A stretch of 64,000 bases of DNA from UBA1351 sp964627665 (GTDB lineage: Bacteria > Bacillota > Clostridia > Lachnospirales > Vallitaleaceae), in NCBI GenBank assembly GCA_964627665.1, contig CAZVKG010000011.1, forward strand, positions 1-64,000. Reading direction: 5' to 3'. The position numbers were made by a program, and so were the translations under genes. Below are positions 25,962 through 35,135 of the stretch, in pieces (the first letter of the stretch is position 1; each line of letters begins with the position of its first letter). The notes beneath the pieces are model-generated. The model was not told where the DNA came from and searched no databases. It was given only the letters and a program-made list of their open reading frames with translations.

Positions 25962-26022
25962 TTGTCCTACCTCCTTTTCTAAATAGTACACCTAAGGTGC
26001 CTTGTTTGTTATTTCCTTATAT

Positions 26023-26051
26023 AGAATAGCATCATGTTTAATCCTTGTCAA
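26023..26051 (-). promoter_or_regulatory. Sigma-A type promoter of the leader/ABC exporter operon
   Basis: TTGACA (26046-26051) and TATTCT (26023-26028) with exactly 17 bp between them on the minus strand. The -35 box lies inside the last codons of topB. A small palindrome CACCT-T-AGGTG follows at about 25990-26000, a possible operator. Confidence 0.65.
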
Positions 26052-28146
26052 TCTTTTTTTGTAAAATTTCTGCAAAAGGATTGTTAAATGGTTCTTGCTT
26101 TTGTTCATTTTTCTTGATAAAGCGTTGTACTTCCTGCTTTGACATGGCTTTACTGTTTTTTTCTTTACGTTGATTAAAAGCCGCTAATTTTTCCTTATAT
26201 CCACAACGACAAACAAAGGTCTCATTTCCTTTTTCCCCAACAAGGTCCATTTTTTTACGACACTGCGGACATCTTGCATTGGTCGTTTTGGCCAGATTTT
26301 TCTTGTAGCCGCAATCCCGATCCGGACAGACTAATTTTTTTCCATATTTATTTTTAATGACAAGTAACTTTTTCCCACAGTTTGGACACGTCTCTGTTGA
26401 CACATTTTCGTGCTTGAATTTTTTGTCACTGTTTTTGATTTCACGAATGATTCCTTTCGTGAATGTATTGATGCCGTCAAGAAAGGTCTTTGCTTCTAGT
26501 TGTCCTTTTGCTATTTTTTCCAAATCACCTTCCCATTTTCCTGTTAAATCCTTGGACCGCATATCGTCCGGTACTAAATCCAATAGTTGCCGTCCCGTCT
26601 TTGTCGTTCGCAAAAACTTGCCTTGATGGTCTACATAAAAATTACTGATGATTTTTTCAATAATATCACTTCGTGTAGCTACTGTACCAAGACCTGCACT
26701 TTCCATCTCATGCAGCAAGTCTCCTTCTGTTAAAAATGACGGAGCCTGTGTTTTCCCTTCACTGAGTTCAATACCATACTCGCTTATAGTCTGTCCTTCT
26801 TTTCGTTCAATCATTTGACTATTTTTTTGTAAGGATACATTCTGTAGTTTTTTCCAACCAAGTTCTAAATCCGTCTGTGTTTTACCCACAAAAAGGTCCT
26901 CACCGATTTTTAATGTGAGTTCAACTTCCATATATTCGTAAGGAGGCATCAAAACAGCTAGAAACTTTTCAGCAACGAGATTATATATCTTTGTCTCATG
27001 GTTATTAAAGGCCGTGTAATTGGGACGTTCTTCTGTCGGAATAATGGCATGGTGGTCGCCAACTTTTTGATTATCGACAAAGGAGGACTTCCCTTGAATA
27101 GATCCTCGCATGATTTCTTTGCAAGCCTCTTTATAACTTGTGTGTCTTAATGCTGCAACCCGTTCTTCTAAGGTCCCTACGATGTCTTTGGTTAAATACT
27201 TTGAGTCTGTTCGCGGATAGGTCAGGACTTTATGCTTTTCATAGAGACTTTGCATGGCGTTAAGTGTCTCTTTTGCGGACATATCATAGATGCGGTTTGC
27301 ATCACGTTGGAGCAAGGTCAAGTCATATAGTCCGCTGGCATAGGATTTTTTATGTTTTTTATTTATACTGATGATCTTCGCATCATTTCCTTTGCAGCGT
27401 TTTTGTACTTCTTCCGCTTCACTGCGATTAAAGATTCGACTTTGTTTTGTCTTAGGATCAATCCGGCGACAATGAAGGCCATCGATCTCCACTTGAACTT
27501 CGTAAAAGCTACCGGGAACAAAAGCTTTAATTTGTTCCTCCCGCTGAAAAACCAAGTCCAATGCAGGCGTTTGAACCCGACCAAGGGATAAGCTGGCATT
27601 GTGCTTCATCGATAAGGCACGGGTTCCGTTAAGACCAACAATCCAATCGGCTTTTGCTCGAGTCTCAGCTGCTTGATATAGATTGTCATAGCGGTGACCG
27701 TCAACGAGATTTTTAAAACCATCTTTAATGGCTTTGTCTGTCACCGAAGAAATCCATAACCGCTTAATGGGCTTTTTAATATGGGCAAAATCAATCATCC
27801 AACGGGCCACAAGCTCACCTTCACGTCCTGCGTCGGTTGCAATAATAATCGTTTTTACATCACTGCGTTCCATTAATTTTTTTACTGTGTAATACTGTTT
27901 TTTTGTCTGGTTGATCACTTCTAACTTAAATGGATTGGGTATGACCGGTAAACGGTCCATGGTCCATTCTTCAAAGGGAATTCCGTATTTTTCCGGTGAC
28001 GCCAGTGTTACCAAGTGGCCTAGTGCCCACGTTACAATGTAGCTATCATTTTCATAATATTTGCCGCCTTTACTATGGCAGCCCAAGACCCCGGCGATAT
28101 TTCTACCTACCGAGGGTTTTTCTGCAAATACAAGTGCTTTACTCAT
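26038..28146 (-). CDS. topB: DNA topoisomerase III (type IA)
   Basis: Type IA topoisomerase that cuts one DNA strand through a tyrosine and decatenates replication or recombination intermediates. The N-terminal Toprim domain begins KALVFAEKPSVGRNIAG and has IIATDAGREGELVARW. The central domain carries the active tyrosine in VLTYPRTDSKYL and the family blocks LGRVQTPALDL, VGDHHAIIPTEE and GLGTVATRSDIIEKI. The C-terminus (about 610-690) has three Cys clusters (CPNCGKK, CPDRDCGYKK, CPQCRKK...CRCGYKE), typical zinc ribbons of clostridial TopB. I start it at 28146, one codon set inside a longer reading. It begins 15 bp after the RND gene with no terminator between, so it appears part of the efflux operon. 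Confidence 0.92.
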   Translation of the reverse strand: MSKALVFAEKPSVGRNIAGVLGCHSKGGKYYENDSYIVTWALGHLVTLASPEKYGIPFEEWTMDRLPVIPNPFKLEVINQTKKQYYTVKKLMERSDVKTIIIATDAGREGELVARWMIDFAHIKKPIKRLWISSVTDKAIKDGFKNLVDGHRYDNLYQAAETRAKADWIVGLNGTRALSMKHNASLSLGRVQTPALDLVFQREEQIKAFVPGSFYEVQVEIDGLHCRRIDPKTKQSRIFNRSEAEEVQKRCKGNDAKIISINKKHKKSYASGLYDLTLLQRDANRIYDMSAKETLNAMQSLYEKHKVLTYPRTDSKYLTKDIVGTLEERVAALRHTSYKEACKEIMRGSIQGKSSFVDNQKVGDHHAIIPTEERPNYTAFNNHETKIYNLVAEKFLAVLMPPYEYMEVELTLKIGEDLFVGKTQTDLELGWKKLQNVSLQKNSQMIERKEGQTISEYGIELSEGKTQAPSFLTEGDLLHEMESAGLGTVATRSDIIEKIISNFYVDHQGKFLRTTKTGRQLLDLVPDDMRSKDLTGKWEGDLEKIAKGQLEAKTFLDGINTFTKGIIREIKNSDKKFKHENVSTETCPNCGKKLLVIKNKYGKKLVCPDRDCGYKKNLAKTTNARCPQCRKKMDLVGEKGNETFVCRCGYKEKLAAFNQRKEKNSKAMSKQEVQRFIKKNEQKQEPFNNPFAEILQKKIDKD

Positions 28147-28160
28147 TATTTCCATCCCAA

Positions 28161-31100
28161 CTATGCATGTTTATGTGCATTTCTTTTGGCTAGTCGTTGT
28201 TCCTGTTTCCGGTTTCTATTTGACACGAATTTCATATGTCTATTATCAAATATTGTATACACAACCGGAATAAAAATCAAGGTTAATACGGAAGATAGTA
28301 ATAAACCGAAGATAACAACCGTACCCATGGATGCTTGAAGTTCTGCACCTTCACCACTTCCTAATGATAATGGGACCAAGCCTAAAATTGTTGTTAAGGA
28401 TGTCATCATAATCGGACGCAAACGGATGGGACCCGCATTAAGAATAGCTTCTTCACGACTTTCACCGTGACTACGGCGGGTATTAATATAGTCAATCAGC
28501 ACGATGGCGTTATTAACCACAATACCGGATAACATAATCAAGCCGATAATCGACGTAATATTTAAGGTTCTGCCTGTAATAAACAGACCTAAGAGACCAC
28601 CTGCAAATGCCAGGGGTGTTGACATCATAATGATAAAGGGCATGAGTAAGGATTCAAATTGAGCGGCAATAATCATATACACCAGAATTACAGCTAAGAT
28701 TAAGGCAAGCCCTAAATCTCCAAACGCTTCAACCATTTCCTGGTTTTGACCACCAAATTCAACAAGGTATTCACTTGAAAGATTCAATGCATTCACACGC
28801 TCTTCTATATCTGCTGAAACCGAGGCTAAATCTCGACCATAAATATCTGCTGATATGGTAATATACCGAGCTTGATCGCTTCGGTTAATAGCAATCGCAC
28901 TGACTTCTTCCGATATATCTGCAATCATTCCTAAGGGAACCGTTCCGCCCCTAGGTGAACTAATCTCAAGTTGCTTCAAGTTTTCAATACTTTCACCATA
29001 GCGATTATCACCTTCAATAACTACATCTAGCTCTTCACCTTCAAGTTTATATCGTGTTGCTACACGTCCATCGAGCATGGCTTTAACCGCATTCGACACT
29101 TGCGCCGTCGTCAGTCCAAATCGCGCTGCATCATTATCACGAAGTCGAATTGCAACCTGTGTAATCGGATCTTCCATGCTACTTGATGCATTTCTTGTTC
29201 CTTCGACGTCTTTAATTTCCTGAACAATTTGATCGCCGACATTTTTTAAGCCATCTAAATCGTCCCCTTTAACTTGTATAGAAACCGCACTACCTCCGGT
29301 CATCATTCCCATTGAGCTTTGTGCTTGTACCGTGATGATTGCTCCCGGAATATCTGCAACACGTTTTTCGACCTCATTTACAACGTCAAACACACTGACG
29401 GCACGGTCGGACAAGGGTACCAAAACACCATTAATTGTTCCTACATTATTATCCGAACCCAAGAAATTATTCCCGGACGTTGTTGAAAACACATATTCAA
29501 GGCTTTCAATATCCATGATTTTGTCAATCACTTCCATCATGACAGCATCTGTTTCTTCAACTTTAGCTCCGGCTTCAAGTTCAACCCCAATCGTAAAGGT
29601 TCCTTCATCCGACTCCGGAATAAACTCCATCCCAATAAATGTTATGGAAATAATACTAGTAATAAATGTAATAACAGCAATCATAACAACTGTTTTCTTA
29701 TGTTTTAAAGACCATCCCAGTAAAGAACGATACTTTTCTTCTAAACCTTTATAAACCTTATCGGATTGGTCTAAAATCGCTCCAATAATAGGAAATCGCG
29801 TTTCATGATGTTTTCCCTCGAATTCATCAATGACTAAAAGTTTGGAAGCCAACATCGGAATGAGGGTCAATGCAACAACAAGGGATGAGACCAGTGAAAA
29901 AGTCACCGTCAATGCAAATTCCCGGAACATAATTGAAGTGATTCCTTCAACGAAAACCATAGGTAAAAATACCGCAATTGTTGTTAATGTCGATGCCGTT
30001 ACAGCCATAGCTACTTCTGCTGCACCTTTTATGGCCGCTTCTTTTTTCTCAAAGCCATCTTGAACAAATCGATAGATGTTCTCAAGAACAACAACGGAGT
30101 TATCCACAAGCATACCAATTCCCAGTGCTAGACCCCCCAGTGTCATAATATTTAAGGTGATTCCCGCAAAATAAAGCAAAATTCCTGTTGCAATAACAGA
30201 TATTGGCATGGATAAACCAATAATTAAGGTACTTCGGATACTTCGCAAGAAAATCAACAAAATAATAATGGCTAAAATACCACCAATAATTGCATTTTGC
30301 CCAACCTGACTAATGGTATCTTTAATATACTCTGACTGGTCCAGAATAACTTTTAATTCATACGGACTTGAGTTATCCAACTTCTGAATTTCTTCAAGAA
30401 CATCATTTGCAACCGCAACCGTATTAACACCTGACTGCTTTTGCACAGCCACACTTACAGCTTCTTCACCATTCACTTTCGTAATAGATGACATCTCTTC
30501 TTGGGCCATATTCACATTGGCAACATCCGAGAGTCGAACAATACCCCCTGTAGCTGTTGTCAGTGGTATATTTTGAATTTCCTGAACACTTTCAAATTCT
30601 CCGACAGTTCTTATTAAAAAGCTTTTATCGCCTTTACTCACAGTCCCTGCAGGCAAATTAATATTTTCTGCCGCCAATATATTGGCGAGGGTATCGATGG
30701 TAAGACCATAGGCATTCATTTTTTGGGTATCGACTTTAACGGACACATACTCACTAAATCCACCGGACACACTTACAGAAGCAACACCTTGCACACGTTC
30801 AATTGCCGGTTTAACCACATCGTCTGCATAGTTTTGTAGTGTTGCTACATCTGCGCCTGACACCGACATTTGTATAACCGCTTGTGAGTTCACATCAATC
30901 TGCATAACCATTGGATCCGAAGCTCCATCCGGCAACATGCCTTTAACCAAATCCACTTTTTCACGGATATCAAGTGCTGCAAAATCCATATCTGTACCAT
31001 ACTTAAACTGAATAATAACAATCGAGGAACCTTCCATGGTCATCGACTGAATCGTATCGATATTTGATACCGTTCCAACCGCTTCTTCAATTGGACGTGT

Positions 31101-31289
31101 TACCAAGGTTTCGATTTCCTCCGGTCCTACGTTTGAATAAGATGTACTTACAATCGCTACCGGTATTTCAATATTCGGAAAGAGGTCAATCGGCAATCGT
31201 GTCGCTGAAACCAGCCCGAACAAAACAATGATAAGAATAAACATGACCGTCGTTACCGGTCGTTTTACGGATAAAGATGAAACATTCAT
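28161..31289 (-). CDS. RND-family efflux transporter (AcrB/HAE-type)
   Basis: Proton-driven inner-membrane exporter of 1042 residues. It shows the RND layout of twelve transmembrane helices with two large extracytoplasmic loops (about 35-330 and 560-860). Motifs include NVSSLSVKRPVTTVMFILI at the start, SNVGPEEIETLVTRPIEEAV, GLALGIGMLVDNSVVVLENIYR in TM4 with the relay aspartates (D in LVDNS), and GIVVNNAIVLIDYIN in TM10. Its gene overlaps the adaptor stop codon by one base (TAATG). Adaptor and transporter form a TetR-controlled operon. Such systems in Clostridia export drugs, fatty acids or other amphiphiles; substrate unknown. A TolC-family gene is at 62.6 kb, not in this operon. Confidence 0.92.
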   Translation of the reverse strand: MNVSSLSVKRPVTTVMFILIIVLFGLVSATRLPIDLFPNIEIPVAIVSTSYSNVGPEEIETLVTRPIEEAVGTVSNIDTIQSMTMEGSSIVIIQFKYGTDMDFAALDIREKVDLVKGMLPDGASDPMVMQIDVNSQAVIQMSVSGADVATLQNYADDVVKPAIERVQGVASVSVSGGFSEYVSVKVDTQKMNAYGLTIDTLANILAAENINLPAGTVSKGDKSFLIRTVGEFESVQEIQNIPLTTATGGIVRLSDVANVNMAQEEMSSITKVNGEEAVSVAVQKQSGVNTVAVANDVLEEIQKLDNSSPYELKVILDQSEYIKDTISQVGQNAIIGGILAIIILLIFLRSIRSTLIIGLSMPISVIATGILLYFAGITLNIMTLGGLALGIGMLVDNSVVVLENIYRFVQDGFEKKEAAIKGAAEVAMAVTASTLTTIAVFLPMVFVEGITSIMFREFALTVTFSLVSSLVVALTLIPMLASKLLVIDEFEGKHHETRFPIIGAILDQSDKVYKGLEEKYRSLLGWSLKHKKTVVMIAVITFITSIISITFIGMEFIPESDEGTFTIGVELEAGAKVEETDAVMMEVIDKIMDIESLEYVFSTTSGNNFLGSDNNVGTINGVLVPLSDRAVSVFDVVNEVEKRVADIPGAIITVQAQSSMGMMTGGSAVSIQVKGDDLDGLKNVGDQIVQEIKDVEGTRNASSSMEDPITQVAIRLRDNDAARFGLTTAQVSNAVKAMLDGRVATRYKLEGEELDVVIEGDNRYGESIENLKQLEISSPRGGTVPLGMIADISEEVSAIAINRSDQARYITISADIYGRDLASVSADIEERVNALNLSSEYLVEFGGQNQEMVEAFGDLGLALILAVILVYMIIAAQFESLLMPFIIMMSTPLAFAGGLLGLFITGRTLNITSIIGLIMLSGIVVNNAIVLIDYINTRRSHGESREEAILNAGPIRLRPIMMTSLTTILGLVPLSLGSGEGAELQASMGTVVIFGLLLSSVLTLIFIPVVYTIFDNRHMKFVSNRNRKQEQRLAKRNAHKHA

Positions 31290-32587
31290 TATTCATTCCC
31301 CCTTATCACGTTGAGCTCTGTCTCTTCATTAATCAGTCCTGCTCCTTTTGTGATGACCACATCTCCTTCTGATAAGCCTTTAATAATCTCAACCTTATAT
31401 CCTGTATCCATTCCAATCTCAACATCAACAGGCTCTGCTTTATTTTCACTCACAACTCGATAAACGATATAGCCACCATTGTGGGGCAATACTGCCTCTG
31501 ATGGTATCGTTACAGCTGAAATGCTCTGTTCATTAATCACTTGAATGGTCGCAAACATTCCCGGTCGAATACGCGCATCTGCATTATCGATGATGACCTC
31601 AATGGGATATAATCGTGTAGCACTATCGGCTGATAATGATGCCGTTGTCACCTCACCTATAAAGGGCTCTTCAAAAGAGCCAATCATCACTTGAAGTTGA
31701 TCGCCCTTATTAATTTTACGAATTGTCTCCGGTGTCACTGAAGCTGTCACCTTTATTTGTCCAAGATCTTCAATAACAATTGCCGCTTGTTGATTGGATG
31801 CCATGGCATTTTCGGTTAAATTTAATGCTGTCACATATCCGGAGATTGGTGCGGTCACTTCAAGGTCATTTAATGTTTCTAGGGCTATCTCATAACCTTC
31901 TCTCGCCATATCAATTCCGACAGAAGCTTGTGCATAAGAGGCACTCGCTTGATTAGCGCCTAGTCGAGCCTGATTTAATGCTTGTTCCGCTTGCTCTAAT
32001 TGCTTTTTTAAAATGGTTAGTGACTCCGGAGAGGCTTGCAATCGTATTTGTTCATATTCAACTTCTGAAATAATACCTTGATCATATAATTCTTTATTTT
32101 TTTCTAAATTATCCACAGAAAACTCATAGTTTTCCAGGCTCATCTCATAGTTACTTTTGGCAAGTTCATATGCAAGTTCCGCGGATTTAATACTTCCCTG
32201 CGCACTACTAATACCTACACCTGCCTGATTGGCTGATGCTTGTGCTTGATTGACAGATAACTGTGCTTGCGTTACTTGATTCTCAATATCACTTGGATCA
32301 AGACTAAACAAGACTTGACCTTCTTCAACGTAATCTCCCACCGCAATGTGAATATTATCTACATCCGCCGGTACCGGAGCCATTACAGGTACACTCGATT
32401 TTGCATAAGTACTGCCAATAAGCTCTATATAGGTTTCAACCGTTTCAATCCTTGCTGCCTCACCTTCAACAGTCACTGTTTTTACTAATGCTTCATCGCT
32501 ATTTTCTTCATTCTTTGGTATGATTCTGGGAATCACTATGGCACTAATTATGCCCAATACAATCAATATAGTTATTAATTTCTTCAT
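31289..32587 (-). CDS. Efflux RND transporter adaptor (HlyD/AcrA-type membrane fusion protein)
   Basis: Adaptor that bridges the RND pump to the outside. A single N-terminal transmembrane segment (MKKLITILIVLGIISAIVI) is followed by a lipoyl-like half domain (PVPADVDNIHIAVGDYVEEGQVLFSLD), a long alpha-hairpin with many Ala/Gln/Ser repeats (about 110-240), the second lipoyl half (LEVTAPISGYVTALNL) and beta-barrel and membrane-proximal domains. The start at 32587 is chosen for TTAGGAGGATTAACG upstream; this places the first 44 bp inside the end of the TetR gene, so the two are coupled. About 432 residues, normal. No lipobox. Confidence 0.88.
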   Translation of the reverse strand: MKKLITILIVLGIISAIVIPRIIPKNEENSDEALVKTVTVEGEAARIETVETYIELIGSTYAKSSVPVMAPVPADVDNIHIAVGDYVEEGQVLFSLDPSDIENQVTQAQLSVNQAQASANQAGVGISSAQGSIKSAELAYELAKSNYEMSLENYEFSVDNLEKNKELYDQGIISEVEYEQIRLQASPESLTILKKQLEQAEQALNQARLGANQASASYAQASVGIDMAREGYEIALETLNDLEVTAPISGYVTALNLTENAMASNQQAAIVIEDLGQIKVTASVTPETIRKINKGDQLQVMIGSFEEPFIGEVTTASLSADSATRLYPIEVIIDNADARIRPGMFATIQVINEQSISAVTIPSEAVLPHNGGYIVYRVVSENKAEPVDVEIGMDTGYKVEIIKGLSEGDVVITKGAGLINEETELNVIRGNE

Positions 32588-33221
32588 CGTTAATCCTCCT
32601 AAATGTTTCATTATTATCTCGCATATCACGTAGTGTACGTATAATACTTTTAATATTTAATTCTAATAGCTGCAACATATTTTTCATAAATGTATAATCA
32701 TCTCCGGATTCTTCTAGAATGACGAGTATACTCTCCACTAAAGCTGCTGATGTTGCCTTCAAATAAATTTTCTGGTCAATAAGATCACCTAAATCTCCAA
32801 ATTCTTTCTCGAGTAAAATCTCCCCTTGTTTATATAGGTGGTCAATAAAATCATCTTTTACATTCTCATACCCTGTCCCTTGACTCCGTAAAAAAAGCAA
32901 AAACAATTCTTCTCGATAAATCACATGTGCATTGATTAAAGTGTCCATGATCTCTTTATTCAATAAAACATTAATATCTAAAAAGGGGAAATCAAAGTCT
33001 TTCATGGGTTTCTTTTTCTTTTCAAACAATTCTACCACCGGTCGAACCAATTCATTAAACAAACTCTCTTTATTTGGATAATAACGATATAGATTCCCCG
33101 TTGATAGTTTTGCTTCACGACTAATCTCGCGCATCGACGTTTTCATATATCCCGATACCAAAAAGCACTTCATAGCTGCTTGTTTAATGCTATCTCGAAC
33201 TTCATCTTTCAAGACTTGCAT
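32544..33221 (-). CDS. TetR-family transcriptional regulator of the efflux operon
   Basis: One-component repressor. The N-terminal TetR helix-turn-helix reads MKCFLVSGYMKTSMREISREAKLSTGNLYRYYPNKESLF (about 18-55). The remaining ~170 residues are the helical ligand-binding and dimer domain, not assignable to a ligand. The ATG follows GAACGGAGGTTTACTATTGT. As first gene of the operon, overlapping the adaptor gene by 44 bp, it very probably autoregulates and represses the pump; ligands of such repressors are usually pump substrates. 225 residues, slightly longer than average. Confidence 0.85.
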   Translation of the reverse strand: MQVLKDEVRDSIKQAAMKCFLVSGYMKTSMREISREAKLSTGNLYRYYPNKESLFNELVRPVVELFEKKKKPMKDFDFPFLDINVLLNKEIMDTLINAHVIYREELFLLFLRSQGTGYENVKDDFIDHLYKQGEILLEKEFGDLGDLIDQKIYLKATSAALVESILVILEESGDDYTFMKNMLQLLELNIKSIIRTLRDMRDNNETFRRINDEEINNYIDCIGHN

Positions 33222-33259
33222 ACAATAGTAAACCTCCGTTCATTATTCATCGTTACTTT

Positions 33260-33288
33260 AGTTTACCACCGCAACTAGATGAATTCAA
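33260..33288 (-). promoter_or_regulatory. Promoter of the TetR-MFP-RND operon
   Basis: TTGAAT (33283-33288) and TAAACT (33260-33265) are separated by 17 bp on the minus strand, 39 nt ahead of the TetR start codon. No convincing palindromic TetR operator is visible over it. Confidence 0.5.
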
Positions 33289-33334
33289 TTAAAACTTTAT
33301 TAAATATTGGTTAAGATGTCAAAATCATATAAAT

Positions 33335-33358
33335 TAAAAAAAAGCGGCTTAGCCACTT
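33335..33358 (-). terminator. Terminator of the DUF2721 gene
   Basis: Minus-strand AAGTGGC-TAA-GCCGCTT stem (one G-U) followed by eight or more T, five bases past the DUF2721 stop codon. Confidence 0.75.
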
Positions 33359-33362
33359 TCAT

Positions 33363-33782
33363 TTAAACCTTCTTATTTGAAATTTTCCACTGATTTTCAT
33401 CTTCATCTAACTGTAATGATAGTGCATTTACCGAATGATATATTTCCAACATCGCTACACTCAGTGATGCTGAAATAAAAATCAAACTTGATGCAAACAT
33501 ATATGTTGCAATCATTTCAATGTTTAAGAGACTAAGAAATATGCTGATAACATTAATTAGAAAACCAAAAATAGCTAAAATTTGCATATTGCGAATATAA
33601 GTTAGGCGTTTATGCATAACGCTGATTTGTCGGTAAATCACTTGACTCGATTCACTTAAATATTCTTCATGCAATGATCTCACTCGCTTAGATATAGCTA
33701 TAAATCGGTTGGTATAAGCTAACATAAGTACAGATAAAGCCGGAAAAACAATTGCCGGTGTTGATATATCAATAGGTTCCAT
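33363..33782 (-). CDS. DUF2721-family membrane protein
   Basis: A small membrane protein of the uncharacterised DUF2721 family (about 139 residues). It has an N-terminal hydrophobic stretch (STPAIVFPALSVLMLAYTNRF), a charged helix (RVRSLHEEYL...YRQISVMHKRL) and two further membrane segments (ILAIFGFLINVISIFLSLL and ASSLIFISASLSVAML). The start at 33782 is chosen because AAGGAGGTAGGCAT precedes it; a longer frame upstream lacks support. It is a monocistronic gene with a terminator, convergent with nothing and back-to-back with folE. Function unknown. Confidence 0.75.
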   Translation of the reverse strand: MEPIDISTPAIVFPALSVLMLAYTNRFIAISKRVRSLHEEYLSESSQVIYRQISVMHKRLTYIRNMQILAIFGFLINVISIFLSLLNIEMIATYMFASSLIFISASLSVAMLEIYHSVNALSLQLDEDENQWKISNKKV

Positions 33783-33851
33783 ATGCCTACCTCCTTCATC
33801 TTTCCTACTTATTATATGTTTATTCCTTATAAAAAACAAGCCTTCCTTCTA

Positions 33852-33880
33852 TTGACGAACTTTATAATACAAATTATAAT
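33852..33880 (+). promoter_or_regulatory. Sigma-A promoter of the folate operon
   Basis: TTGACG (33852-33857) and TATAAT (33875-33880) with 17 bp between them, giving a 5' leader of about 55 nt. The leader is too short for a tetrahydrofolate riboswitch. Confidence 0.8.
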
Positions 33881-33942
33881 GAAGCAAAGTAACTTTAGTG
33901 CAAAAATACTAAATCTCTCACATACAGAAAAAGGTGAATAAG

Positions 33943-34530
33943 ATGATTGATAAAAAAGCTATTGAGGAGCATGTTCGCGGTATTTTGATTGCTCTCGGTG
34001 ATAATCCGGACCGAGAAGGATTGATTGATACTCCAAAACGTGTTGCAAATATGTATGCCGAAGTTTTTGACGGCATGAATTATACAAATGACGACATTGT
34101 AACTCTTCTTAATAAAACATTTGATGAAGATCTTGATTTTGAAGCCATGAGTAAAGATATGGTCGTTATGAAAGATATTGAACTCTTTTCCCATTGCGAA
34201 CATCATCTAGCGCTTATGTACAACATGAAAGCAACCGTTGCCTATATGCCAAAAGATAAAGTCATCGGATTAAGCAAAATCGCTCGCATTGTGGATATTG
34301 TTAGCCGGCGACTTCAGCTTCAGGAACGAATCGGTACCGATATTGCACAAATCATGCAAAAAATCACTGCTTCACCCGATGTTGCCGTTATTATCAAAGG
34401 TGAGCATAGTTGTATGACCGCAAGAGGCATCAAAAAAGCCAGCGCCAAAACAATTACAACCACTTTTAAGGGGCGTTTTAACACCGATGAATCTCTGTAT
34501 TTAAAGCTCATGTCGATTTATCAAAGCTAA
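33943..34530 (+). CDS. folE: GTP cyclohydrolase I
   Basis: Converts GTP to 7,8-dihydroneopterin triphosphate and formate, the first committed step of folate synthesis. The 195-residue protein has the zinc and catalytic signatures: FSHCEHHLALMYNMKATVAYMP, GLSKIARIVDIVSRRLQLQERI and GEHSCMTARGIKK, which supply the Cys/His/Cys zinc ligands and GTP-binding residues of type IA enzymes. I place the start at the ATG at 33943, after AAAAAGGTGAATAAG; a GTG three codons earlier is less likely. First gene of a seven-gene folate operon, 20 bp ahead of pabA. Confidence 0.93.
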   Translation: MIDKKAIEEHVRGILIALGDNPDREGLIDTPKRVANMYAEVFDGMNYTNDDIVTLLNKTFDEDLDFEAMSKDMVVMKDIELFSHCEHHLALMYNMKATVAYMPKDKVIGLSKIARIVDIVSRRLQLQERIGTDIAQIMQKITASPDVAVIIKGEHSCMTARGIKKASAKTITTTFKGRFNTDESLYLKLMSIYQS

Positions 34531-34550
34531 TTATAGTTTAGGAGTGTCTT

Positions 34551-35135
34551 ATGTTTTTAATGATTGATAATTATGACTCATTTGTTTACAATCTTGTCCG
34601 GTATATGGAAGAACTCAACGAAACCATTCAAGTCTATCGTAATGACGAAATTACGATAGACTTTATTTATCAACTTCAACCCATCGGAATAATTTTATCT
34701 CCCGGTCCCATGGACCCAACCCAAACAGGCATCTCTCATGCTATCATTCGAGAATTCGCTGATAAAATTCCAATTTTGGGCGTTTGTCTCGGACATCAAA
34801 CCATAGCCCATGCATATGGCGCCTCCATTATAAAGGGTCAGCGTCCTATGCATGGTCAAGTCACCTCAATCAGTCACACTAATCGAGGTGTTTTTCAAAA
34901 TCTTCCGCCTAAATATAAGGTTACAAGGTATCATTCCCTCATTATTGACCCGGTCACATTACCTTCCGAATTCATCATAACCGCTCAGAGTGAAGATCAT
35001 GTCATAATGGGTATTCGGCACATAAAGCATCTGGTTGAAGGCGTCCAGTTTCATCCGGAGGCTGTTCTTACAGAACACGGACATCCATTATTAACCAATT
35101 ATATCACTTGGTGCAAGGAGGTGGCGGGCTTATGA
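34551..35135 (+). CDS. pabA: Para-aminobenzoate/anthranilate synthase glutamine amidotransferase subunit
   Basis: Class-I glutamine amidotransferase that supplies ammonia to the chorismate-converting partner. The N-terminus MFLMIDNYDSFVYNLVRYM is diagnostic, the nucleophile is in GVCLGHQTIAHAYG, and the His-Glu pair is in VQFHPEAVLTEHG. 194 residues, normal. Sequence alone does not separate PabA from TrpG; the neighbours (PabB, PabC, FolP) mark it as PabA, though it could also serve tryptophan synthesis. Its stop overlaps the pabB start by 4 bp (ATGA), indicating coupled translation and a stable complex. Confidence 0.9.
   Translation: MFLMIDNYDSFVYNLVRYMEELNETIQVYRNDEITIDFIYQLQPIGIILSPGPMDPTQTGISHAIIREFADKIPILGVCLGHQTIAHAYGASIIKGQRPMHGQVTSISHTNRGVFQNLPPKYKVTRYHSLIIDPVTLPSEFIITAQSEDHVIMGIRHIKHLVEGVQFHPEAVLTEHGHPLLTNYITWCKEVAGL

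Noticed and set aside
33881..33942. Tetrahydrofolate riboswitch ahead of folE
   Set aside because: The leader after the -10 box is only about 55 nt and I see no conserved riboswitch core, so there is no room for the aptamer.
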